DNA of 64,000 bases, taken from NCBI GenBank assembly GCA_002794785.1, contig NBBA01000014.1, positions 372,001 to 436,000 on the forward strand, in the 5' to 3' direction. Each line of letters opens with the position of its first letter. The stretch's first letter is position 1. The notes under the pieces were generated by a model. That model had not been told where the DNA came from. It saw nothing but the letters and a program-made list of their open reading frames with translations, and did no database searches. Below are positions 21,436-32,233 of this stretch, piece after piece. The stretch is from Coniferiporia sulphurascens. Its lineage: Eukaryota > Basidiomycota > Agaricomycetes > Hymenochaetales > Hymenochaetaceae. Made by a program: the position numbers and the translations under genes.

Positions 21436-23874
21436 TCATGTCGAAGCTTCAGCTGCTTGCTGCACCGCAAGCGCAATCTTATCCGAGCGCCGGATGAACT
21501 CGCACTTAAACGGCTTGGGATGCCTAAGGATAATTCGTAAACGCGCGTGGCACACAACGAAGCTTTGTAGGCATTTATAGGGCAGGAGTTATGGGACACA
21601 CCTTACAAACGTTGGCGTGTACTCCAAAGTAGGTGTGATCGGATTGCCGTTTGTGTCAAGCGCCTTCTCGACGTTAAAGGCCGCCAGGATGGATGAAACG
21701 GTAATAAATATCTGTATCATGCGGAACGGTGGCGACGTCAGGCAATGAACAGGTGGTCAAATAATGCGTCGCATATTATACTCGCCGAGCTCTCTGCAAA
21801 ATATCTTCCCGGACAAATCCTATCTCCTTCCGTCAGCCAGATCGTTTTGGGACGTTTTATTCTGCGAGAAAGCGACCCACCGGCGCCCGAACCCAAATAC
21901 CGTCTTGCGCACATCCATCGGCACTTTCCCTCCTTTTTGCGGCAGCCAACGCTCGGGGATGAACTTCTCAGGTTCGGGATACTCATTTGGATCTCTCTGC
22001 ATTGCCCTTCTTGCGGTTCAGTTGTACGTTTCTGGCAATACATATGCAAGGTTTCGCGGCGCACCATATGTTCGATATCATTATTGACCCGGCCGGAATG
22101 AAGTAGCCATTGTATACGTCGTCTTTTGTTGCACAATGGGGAATGCCTTGTTCGATCAAAATCAAGAAACCTTAGTCGTGATTTCTTATTTCGCAGTTCG
22201 CTACCTCACCTAAAGGACCCACGGGCTGCCATCTGAATTAAGGATTGTGTCAATATTTCTCTGCGCTGCGGCTGTAGTAGGACACACACCTTTGTGATTC
22301 ATCACATATAGCATTAATGTATGGTAAATTCGCTCTGTCCTTCATAGTTGGGAGAACGCCTTCGCCAAGTACTCGATCCAACTCTTCCTGTGCTCGACGT
22401 TGGACATCGGGATACAGAATCATAGCGAGGCAGAACGTATTCAATGCTGATACAGACTTCAATGGGGAGAGAGTGCGTGTAAATACGAGATTATCGAGAG
22501 CATGTTTAGAGGGGGCTACAATGATGCGATAAGTGTAAGATTCACCGTATCTGCCCCAGCTGATATAATAGTAGGTGAGTTATTCGTGAGAGAGCGGTGT
22601 ACAGGAATGCACTGACCCATGTATGTAATAGACGTAGACCTAGCAATCATGTCTTCGTCTAATATGTCTCCGTTCTCGGTCAGTTTATCCTCTATGAGCT
22701 TGCTTGTCATGGACGACACAGCTGATCCATCATGCTGCGCTCTGTGTTACTCACTGAGGAACGTAGGGTGGGACTTTGGGACTTACAATCCTCCTCTTCG
22801 TCATTTCGTGGGCTTCGTACAGAATCGCCTGGGAAAGCTCTTTACCTTCCCTAATCAGTCTATGAAAGCCAGTACCGGGGAACCATTCGGGGAGATGTTG
22901 TACTGACAGAAGATATCCGTCAGCAAAAACATGGACACATGCAAAAACGACATTCGTGTGCTTACGCCATGGAAATATGTTGATAAGAACGAATGTCTCT
23001 GCCTCCGTTCCGGACCTAACTCCCCTGTCCGCAAGCTCGATGTAGGGATCCTTTTCTTTCAAAACTAGTAGCACGGGTGAGTCAAGCCTAGTGCTCCTGC
23101 ATGCGTATCTGAAACCTCACCTTTATATCCATATGCAACCTCCATAATAGCCTCTCCTGCGGCGCTAAAAGAGGAAAACGGATGTATTAGCGAACCGGAT
23201 AAGGAGCCATTCAGCGACATGCTCGTTCTCACTGTCTTACGAGGTCCTGGAATTTGGTTGGCTCTTCAAACAGACCCGAAAGAAGTCTGTGAGTGACCTG
23301 AGTCTGTAGTTCGTGATAATCCGCAGCGGCTGTGTGGTTTAGAAACTGATGCAGCATCTGACGTGACTTCCTATGGTCGTCCCCATACGGCACCATGGTT
23401 GTTATCCGGTCCCATCCTCCACTTCAGACTCTCAGATTTTGTCGAATGGAGCAGAAAAGTAAGCACATACAGTTCGAACAGGGTATTATGCGGCCTCGAC
23501 GAATAATTGGAGCTGCGCTTCTCGAATAGCTCAACCGCGACATCATATGAGTTTACGAGAATAAATTTCTTTCCCAGAGTTTCAAAAAAGACGAGGTCGC
23601 CTGCAAACGGATGAAGGATTTTTTCACGTCAAGTGGACCTGGTTGGAGTGGAAGCTTTAATTAACTAACCGTACTGTCGTGTCCATGATTGTGCTTTCTC
23701 CAGTTCACCTGCGCTCGGTATGTCTAGGATGTTCCCGACCAAAGGCAACCCCTTCGGGCCTGGCGGATAGGGAATTCCGCCCGAACGACGCCTACGCCGG
23801 ATCGCTTGAAGCCAATATCCTAGATAATAGAGACCATAGATAGAAAATAAAACATCAACTGAGAGGATGAACAT
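21436..23874 (-). CDS. Cytochrome P450 copy D (OrdA-like), apparently intact
   Basis: This is a predicted ER-anchored monooxygenase with 15 exons that join without a lesion. The start at 23874 (MFILSVDVLFSIYG) is chosen because copy E starts at the equivalent ATG; an in-frame ATG at 23949 lies farther upstream. It has YPPGPKG, FELGGWDR across intron 2, AGADT in a 15-base exon near 22560, K-helix DESQR, PERWLP, and FGFGRR joined to ICPGRYFAESS (haem). It ends HPKPFKCEF...EAST and TGA. The haem signature is split by an intron between Arg and Ile. The intron after AESS has a GC donor (TCG then GCGAGT), as in copy E. Of the D/E pair, D is the intact one. The substrate is unknown. Confidence 0.87.
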
Positions 23875-23991
23875 CGATAACGGGTGCAGCTGTTCCAAGA
23901 TTAAGTGTGTGTTAATGTCGGCAGAGACTATCTGGAACAGCGAAAGCACCGTAACGGTGGGTGGCTGGGCGAGGATATGACGACCAGACGC

Positions 23992-23998
23992 TTATATA
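23992..23998 (-). promoter_or_regulatory. TATA box of P450 copy D
   Basis: TATATAA on the minus strand lies about 120 bp before the chosen ATG. Copy E has the same box at the same distance. Confidence 0.5.
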
Positions 23999-25815
23999 TG
24001 CTGGAACATAGGGTCCAGACGGGGGTTCTCAGCCAATTTATTGTTTTTATTGAGACCGCGCCGCAAGATATGCCACTACTAGTCAGGATCTGAAGACCAT
24101 GAGTTGGGCGCAGCTAAGCTTCGGATGGCGCAGCATATGGCGAAGCGACATACTTGTATTAATAAGGAGAGGATCTGCATATGTTTCAGGGCCAGCCTAC
24201 TAGTAAGCGGGAAATATGGCTCGCTCGGAATGTCACTTCATGGATGAACCGCATCCCTGGCTAGGCTGATCTACATCATAAAGCGAATAAGGAGGACGCC
24301 ATACGAGAGCCTAACATGAGCACATGTGATTCCTCGGGCCGTGGTTTTTTTTCATTTATCCAGGTTCATCTGAGCTTGTTTGAGCATGTTTTCGAGTTAT
24401 TGCTGTTCTAGCTCGTCGGGCACCATGTACATGGGATACAAGATTGTGTTCATGTGGAGTGACGCCGATCGATCGGAAGAGGTGCATGCAACACTTTTGG
24501 CACCCCTCCATGCAATCTTTTATGTTGATTTTCCTTTTTCCCACGCCCAGGCAATCAATTAGTGGAGTCCCAGTTAGGCGGTAATAACCTGTCCGCTTAA
24601 AAAAAGCGATGAGCAGGACTCAAGGCGCGCGATCACCTAGCACTTGGAAGCATTCGGTCCATACCTGGTGTTATAGCTCAAACTCGCCCGGAGAAAACAG
24701 GATGATCTGGCAATGCATTCCAATTTCCAATTCCAACCCCCGCGCGTCAATCAATGACTCATCATCCTCTATATAGCTTTAAGCTTTCTTCATGCTCGTA
24801 TTGATCAGTCACGTCGTGGAAGAATGGAAAGAGACGCAGGCACAGAGGTTCAGCTAGAATGTGACCACCATCAAAGCAAAGTGAAGCTGGACCTTTGAAG
24901 AGGTGGTTTACGGCGGAAGTTAGGGCCAGTTTGCATTTCCTAATTAGTCAAGGTCCCGGGTATTGCCGAAAGGGATAAAGAGACGCCTGAAGATCTACTT
25001 TGGACGATAAATTGCAGAGAAGAGTCAGCAGTACGGAAGCAATTAATAATGGAACCGCCAGTACTAGTCTCATTCTGAAGCTTGGCAGGTCAGTGCTGGG
25101 CCACAACCCTGCACGTGAATCCGCAATAACATCTGTCTGATTTGCTTTCGGACCTTTGAATGTCTTTTTAGATAAGGGTTTTCCAAGACTCCATTCAGGG
25201 AATGCTATGGGATTTCAGTATGCTGGGAGGGAAAAGCAGTTTCTGGTGTACCTGTATAAATCGATACAGTATATAAAAGTAGTTAAACTTTCTCATATTC
25301 TAAACAGGTTTCACCATATGTACTTGACGCATTCCTAAAGATCGTAAGAAAGAGTGACGGGTTGAGTAAATGACTCAGATGGGTAGCAAATTTTCTCTTT
25401 AGGGGTCGGGACAGGGTGTTCGAAGATTACAGTACTGGTGTCTGAAGTGCCCGGAGGGCAGAGCAGGCAGCAGTAACTTATGATGTGTCGCATCAAGCAC
25501 CAGGATTAGGCCACATTTTCATTATAAATCTTCTTTCGGCACATTCAGCAACAATCATGGAAAGCTCTGACTTCTTGGGCGATCACGGGATTAACATGCC
25601 CTATGATCGACGGTAATGGATAATCTCGGTATTTGCGCCTGGTCAGAAAAGCAATAAGCTTTAAATGCGATGGTAACAACGGAATCTCATGCGTTCAATG
25701 AGAGAGTATCACAGATATCGTCCGTATAAGGCGCGGGCTGACGCGTGTAGTTCAGAATTAACAGATACATTAGTATAGTATAACCTTGTTGCTTTGTATG
25801 TAGTCAATGTCCGTT

Positions 25816-25857
25816 TCAAAAACGTGTTAGGACACGTTCAAAGATTCGGCAGGCTCT
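25816..25857 (-). pseudogene. Last-exon relic of the alternative NADH dehydrogenase
   Basis: Read on the minus strand this gives an acceptor-like end, then IFERVLTRF and TGA. It corresponds to the terminal exon IFGRDLTRF at 32234-32265. Nothing else of that gene is present here. The similarity stops just past the splice acceptor, where the three-copy segment (25850-26035) begins. It marks the breakpoint of the D/E duplication. Confidence 0.7.
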
Positions 25858-26507
25858 GGGGACCAAGTCATACCTGTTGCACTTGACGCTTGATGCACCG
25901 ACACATCCGAGCCTAGATTACGTCCAAAGGCAACAAAGGAGATTGTATCATCAACTTTAGCAAAGCAAAGATCCAAAGAGGCTTGTGCTTGGGATAATAT
26001 TGTAACCTTTCGGCCACACTTGCCGATCTAATAACTTCTTTTTATTATTATTAACTACGCCTCAATCTCAATCCGGTGCACTTATGAATGCCCTGCAGAA
26101 TTTGGTCCTACATTAGTCTCGAGTGACCTACCACCGTACATTTGGGGAAGCGGAGGAAACCATGTCCTAAGGTACCCTAAGTGTAGCGGCGCCATAGTAC
26201 AATTCTAACAGTGCATGCGGCATAATAAGCTGTCTGGACTCTGATGAGACCCTATGTTCGGAGAGTTTCTCGGTAGAGCGTAAACAAGGATGACGGTAGA
26301 AACGAGGTACACCCAATTTCAAAGGACTTCCTGGCGCTCCGGTCGCCGTTGAGGATGCACATACAGCAGTACATTACTAGGTCAAGATCATGTAAATAGT
26401 ACAACAAATTTACTTCTCTTGTACGAGATCAACAGGATAGGGACGTCAAAACCACGAACCTACAATAGCAATCTCGAGGGCACTGCCGAAATGCTGGTAT
26501 ACGAAAA

Positions 26508-28955
26508 TTATTTCGAAGCCTCAGCAGCTTGCTGTACTGCAAGCGCAATCTTGTCCGAACGCGGGGTGAGCTTGCATTTGAATGGCTTAGGATGCCTAGA
26601 AATAAGCCGTAAGCACGCGCACACACGACTATGCCTTAGAGGCTTCCATAGAGCAGAAGTCATAGAACTCACCTTATAAATGTTGACGTGTACTCCAAAG
26701 TGGGCGTGATCGGATTGCCTCTCTCGTCTAGTGCCTTCTCGACATTAAAGGCGGCCAAAATGGATGCGACGGTAATAAAGACCTGTATCATGGGTAATAG
26801 TAGCGGTGTTAGGTAATGTATATTTATTTCGATAGTGCACTTCATATTATACTTGCCGAACTCTCTGCAAAGTGTTGACCCGGACAAATCCTGTTTCCTT
26901 CTGTCAGCAAAGTTGTTTGAGCATATTTAACTCTGCGAGGAAGTTACCCACCGGCGTCCGAACCCAAATACAGTCTTGCGCACATCCATCGGCGCCTTCC
27001 TTCCTTTTTGCGGCAGCCAACGCTCGGGGATGAACTTCTCAGGCTCAGGATACTCACTTGGATCTCTCTGCATTGCCCTTCTCGTAGTTCAGTTGCAAGT
27101 TCTTAGCAATACAAATGTAAAAGATATTCGCGCGCACCATATGTTCGAGATCATTATTGTCCCGGCCGGGATGAAGTAGCCATTGTACACGTCGTCCTTT
27201 GTTGCACAGTGGGGAATGCCTTATTCAAAAAAAACAAAAACAAAAAAGGAATCCTGGTCAGTCGTGATTTCTTATTTCGCAGTCAGCTACCTCACCTAAA
27301 GGACCCACGGGCTGCCACCTGGTTAAGAATTGTGTCAGTATTTATATGCGCTGCGACTGTAGTAGGACACACACCTCTGAGACTCATCACATATAGCACT
27401 AACGTATGGTAGATTCGCTCTGTCCTTCATAGTTGGGAGAACGCCTTCACCAAGTACTCGATCCAACTCTTCCTGTGCTCGACGTTGGACATCGGGATAT
27501 AGGATCATAGCGAGGCAGAATGTATTCAGTCCTGATACAGTCTTCAATTGAGGAGAATGTGCACGTAAGTACGAGATTACGGCAAGCATATTTAGAGAGG
27601 ACTATAACGATACGATGGGCGCAAAACTCACCGTGTCCGCGCCAGCTGATACACAAATAGGTAAGTTATTCGTGAGCGAACAGCGTGTAGATTGGACTGA
27701 CCCATGTATGTGGTAGCAGTAGACCAAGCAATGATGTCGTCTTCAGATATGTTTCCATTCTCGGCCAAATTTTCCTCTATGAGCTTGCTTGTCATAGATG
27801 GTACTGCCGATCCATCGTGCTATACATTGTGTGGCTCATTGAAAAATATAAAAAGAGACATTTAAGACTTACAATTCTCTTCTTCGTCATTTCATGGACT
27901 TCGTACAGAATCGCCTGCGAAAGCTCCTTACCTTCCCTAATCACCCTATGAAAACCAGTACCGGGGAACCATTCTGGAAGATGTTGTACTGACAGAAGAC
28001 ATCCATCAGCACAAAACATAGACACGAGGCGAAAACGATCTCCGCGTGCTTACTCCATGGAAATATGTTGATAAGAACGAATGTTTCTGCCTCCGTTCCG
28101 GACCTAGTCCCTCTGTCCGCAAGCTCGATGTAGGGATCATTATCTTTCAGAACTAGGAGAAGAGGTGAGTCAAGCCCGTTGCTCTTCCTTTTGTAGACTG
28201 CAGACCTCACCCTTATATCCATATGCAACCATCATAATAGCCTCCCCTGCAGCGCTGAAGCGAAAACCAAAAGCATTAGCTAGCCGAAAATAAGGAAACA
28301 CATGCTTGCTCTCACTGTCTTACGAGACCCTCGAAATTGTCTGGTTCTTCAAGCAGTCCCGAAAGAAGTCGATGGGTGACTTGAGTCTGTAGTTCGTGAT
28401 AATCCGTGGCAGCTGTGTGGTTTAGAAACTGATGCAGCATCTGGCGTGACTTCCTGTGCTTGTCTCCATACGGCATCATGGCAGTTATCCGGTCCCATCC
28501 TCCACTTCGGACTGTCAAGCTTCGTAAATCGGAAGAGAAAGACAACTACACACAGCTCAAAAAGAGTATTATGAGGCCTCGACGAATAATCGGCGCCACG
28601 TTTCTCAAATAGCTCAACCGCGACATCATACGAGTTTACGAGAATAAATTGCTTTCCAACGTTTCGAAAAAGATGAGGTCGCCTGCAATTAAAAGAAGGA
28701 TTTTTTCACGTCAAATGGACCTGCTTATAGTGGAAGCTTAATTAACTAACCGTACTGTCGTGTCCATGCTTGTGCTTTCTCCAGTTCACCTGCGTTCGGT
28801 ATGTCTAGGATGTTCCCGACCAAAGGCAACCCCTTCGGGCCTGGTGGATAGGGAATTCCGCCTGAACGGCGCCTACGCCGAATCGCTTGAAGCCAGGATC
28901 CTAGATAATAGACGCCATAGACGGATAACAGAACACCGATTGAGAAAATGAACAT
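26508..28955 (-). pseudogene. Cytochrome P450 copy E (OrdA-like), one 1-base deletion
   Basis: This is the twin of copy D with all 15 exons present: anchor MFIFSIGVLLSVYG, YPPGPKG, GGWDR, AGADT, DESQR, PERWLP, FGFGRR joined to ICPGQHFAESS, and a C-terminus ending EASK and TAA at 26508. The only lesion I find is a missing base in exon 2 near 28667-28671. There copy D reads TTTGAAACTCTGGGAAAG and E lacks one G, which shifts the frame and meets a stop within a few codons. The residue after the haem CPG is Gln instead of Arg, which other P450s tolerate. The intron after AESS has a GC donor. The gene died very recently, or the deletion is a sequencing error. Confidence 0.82.
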
Positions 28956-29072
28956 CGCTAGCAGGCGCAGCCGTTTGAAGACCCAGTGCGCGTTAAAAAC
29001 GGCAGAGACTATTTAGAACAGCGAAAGCTCCGTAACAGTGGATGGTTGGGCGAAGATATGATGGCCAGACAT

Positions 29073-29079
29073 TTATATA
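29073..29079 (-). promoter_or_regulatory. TATA box of P450 copy E
   Basis: TATATAA on the minus strand lies about 120 bp upstream of the ATG at 28955, retained from before the D/E duplication. Confidence 0.45.
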
Positions 29080-29474
29080 TGTTGGAACACAGGGTCCAGA
29101 CGGGGGTTCTCAGCCAATTGGTTATTTATATTGAGACCGTGCCGCAAGGCATCAGGACGCGCCATTACTAGTTAAGATCGGGGGCCATTAGTCGGGCGCA
29201 GCCAAGCTTCGAATGGCCCAGTCTAGTAAGCGGGACATATGGCTTTCTCGGTCACTTCATCATCATTGAATTGCATCCCCGGCTAGACTGACCAACATCA
29301 TAAGGCGAACAGAAGGAACATCATGCAAAAGCCTGTAGCACGAGTACATGCGATTCCTTGGACCGTGATTTCTCGTTTGTTTCTCGTTTGAGCTTGTTTG
29401 AGCACGTTTTCGAGTTATCACTGTTCTAGCTCGTACGGCAACTTGAGGGTACGGTGCTGATTAGGGACGTTAGG

Positions 29475-29874
29475 GACGTTCAAAGTAAACTCGACATGTC
29501 GTGTCGTGTCTGTCGGCTACCTTACAGGGAAATTCGTGTAGCAGCTTCTGTCAGCACGCCGTTACTGTAATGTTACAGGAAGTGTAGCGAAAAGGACTGC
29601 CGTCTGCTTCACTTACTTTATTCGTCACCCAAGCTGTTCGGCACTGACAAAGCCAAGTCTGAGATTATCCCAGCTATTGATTAGCCAATTAATATTCTCA
29701 CTTATACACACACAATGGGATTTACTTCGGCTAAATAGCGATTAAATAAACCAGCTCATTCAAAATTTGTCACTGTGACCGCTTGTGACTTGGGTTAGAA
29801 ATCAAATGATTATGCGATACACAAATTCCTGTAAGTAGCGACGACACAACGACGTGTCAGCTTACTTGAACGTC
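29475..29874. mobile_element. TCGTG-motif inverted-repeat element inside block E
   Basis: A 400-bp non-coding element. The left end GACGTTCAAAGTAAAC is followed by GACATGTCGTGTCGTGTC. The right end read inward gives GACGTTCAAGTAAGC and then GACACGTCGTTGTGTCGTC. The TCGTG/CGACA motif is confined to the two ends. It lies within about 830 bp (29437-30265) that block E has and block D lacks, so it inserted after the duplication. The rest of that extra DNA shows nothing recognisable. Confidence 0.55.
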
Positions 29875-30265
29875 TATTCACTGCTGAAAGTGTTGCAACT
29901 TGCTCCGTGACGCGGCACACACCGTATTTGGCAAGGTCTTACTACCGTGACCGATGAATCGGATGTTGTAAGATCTGCCCCAACCTCAGTCCAAGGGCCA
30001 AAAATCATCCCAAAATATTAAGCTTGCTGTTGTATACATTCCCAGTGTGTATAACCCATTGGGATCTGTCAATGTCTTGCGCATATACCAGACGCTTGAG
30101 CTTAAGAACAATCTCCGTATGAGCTCATGACTAATCGTTTACGTAGCTATCATCAATACCCTAATTCTCTGCTCCCGTAGTAGCCGACTCAATACTTTGT
30201 TTGCTTCATCAGAAAATTTTACTGAATGAATTTACGTGCACCCGACAACCGGAAGGGCTTACCGA

Positions 30266-32233
30266 AATATAAATACAATCTTTATATGTTGTTTTGCTTT
30301 TTTCTCATGTCCAATTAATCAATTAATCAATTGATGGAGTCCCAGTTAGGCGGCGGTGATTCCCTCACTGCGCATGCTGTAAAAAGAAAGCTGTGAGCAG
30401 GCCTTGAGGAGGATAATCACCCAGCACTTGGTAACACTTGGTCCAATAACCTGGTATTATAAGCAGTTTAAACTCGCCCTGAACAAAACCGGATGAGCCA
30501 GCAATGCATTCAATTCCCAAGCCCCCTCGTCTCAATGCCTTTGATACACATCCCTCTTTCTTCATGCTCGTATCGATCAGCCACTCTGCGGAAACATAAA
30601 AGGGTAACAGATATAGGATGTGCATCTAGAATGCGACGACCGTCGAAGTGAAGTCCTAGACTGACGGGCCCACGGCGAGTTAGGGCCGGGTTCCCTTGTC
30701 CTTGTTATAAGAGGTTCTGGATATTACCGAATCGGGGTAAACCTTAGGGGACTGTGGTCAGTATCCAGTTCCGTTAAATGTAGGATGTATTCTGAAAGGG
30801 TGTTAAATTACAAGGAAGATGCGGCAGATGCAGTTAGAAGTGATCAGCATTGGTCAGTTACCAACCACAGTCGGGGACACAGCAGATCGTTGCCTGGACC
30901 CGGGACACGACCCTGCACGTGAATCCGCAGCATCTGTCTGACTTGCATGTAAGCTTTCAAGCCTTTTTCTTTCATTTTTAATGGGAATTTCCCGCAAATC
31001 TCGTTCAGAGAATGTGATGTGATTTCAGTACGCCGGGTGGGTAATGCAGTTTCCACCGCACCCGTGTACTTGCAGAAGTTATTGCAGAATATAAAAGTAT
31101 CTATTCATCTTCTACTCAAGTTTCATCATCTGCCTTTGACAGTCTGGTGCGCCCGACTCACAAAGGATTTTCTTGCATGAGAAATGATGGCGAGTTGAAG
31201 AGACGGCCCAGATAGATGCTAATGCTTTCTCTTTGGTGGCCAGGGTGAAGGTGTTGAAGGTTATCTAAAGTGCAAGGCACACAGAACAGACAACAGTAAC
31301 TTACATAGTCTATGATGCATGGTGTCACTTCACTCAGCACATTGAACAATGTAATTGATTCTCCGAATTCTTGGGCGATCATGGAATTAACATACCCAAT
31401 ATGATCGACATTGATGCCGGTCAGAAAGGCCGGTACTATCGTATGATCCCTATTACAAAACTTTTGTATTTTGCTTCCACAGCACTCAAAACTCAGTGAT
31501 TGATCCCCGGATCTGGAATTGAAACAGCTGCAAGTATTCTATATCCACTCCGGATTCTTAAGTACCACCTTGTAAGCCGGAATTCTTATAATAATGGTGT
31601 CCCCCTCATGCAAAATGGCTGTCACGAACTATCACGCATATTTTGATACTCCGACAGATTGGCGGTTACATAAAGTAGTGTTGACTACTAGGAATTTGTT
31701 ATCTGAGATCGAAAAAAGGTGCAATTCCGGATGCATTCTGTCACCCTTTGTCACCTTTCAAACATTATGCTCTCTCCCTGTACATCACAATATTCTGTTC
31801 CACCCTAGCATGTAATATGTATGATCCTGCAAAAAAAATCGCTGATAAAATTACTTGTCGTGCAAGCCGGCAGCCTTCCAAAGGCTCTTCAAGATTGCGA
31901 AACGAGTATTTTGACTGCGACTCCACGACAACGCAGTATTTTGCTGCGATGCTATCATACACATCTTTAATAGTTCACTTGGCAATTTGGTTGTGTGTAA
32001 ACTTGAGATAGCGATTTTGTGAGTAGGGGTCCCTTTGTAATTGGGGTCATACGATAGTAGGCTCCTCGATGCAAGAGTAACAACGGAAGCTCATTTTTTC
32101 ATAGGGGGGGGGTTATTGATATTAATGGGTCTGCCCATCGAAGGCTCAGGCCGACGCGTAGAATTACGTAGTCCACAAATGACAAACATACAGTATTAGC
32201 ACAATCTTGTTTTGTATGTGGTCAATTTCCATT
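30266..32233. other. Intergenic part of block E, no gene recognised
   Basis: The segment is colinear with 24510-25815 of block D. A 74-codon minus-strand frame (31158-31382) has no partner frame in D, so it is not supported as coding. It forms the 3' flank of the NADH dehydrogenase gene. Confidence 0.4.

Larger units (their letters stand above)
21400..25857. repeat. Duplicated block D (pairs with 26390-32280)
   Basis: P450 copy D and about 2 kb upstream are repeated in the same order at 26390-32280. Shared intergenic landmarks include GGAGTCCCAGTTAGGCGG (24560 and 30340), the GGCGATCA(C/T)GG segment (25575 and 31370), and the last exon of the NADH dehydrogenase (25816 and 32234). The unit was therefore a genomic segment ending inside the NADH dehydrogenase gene. 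Between 24000 and 25815 I see no gene; a TATA-like CTATATAG and pyrimidine-rich DNA near 24770 have no recognisable downstream frame. Confidence 0.8.

Noticed and set aside
24356..24562. Short open frames on both strands upstream of P450 copy D
   Set aside because: The matching part of block E lacks this segment, and no coding signature was seen.
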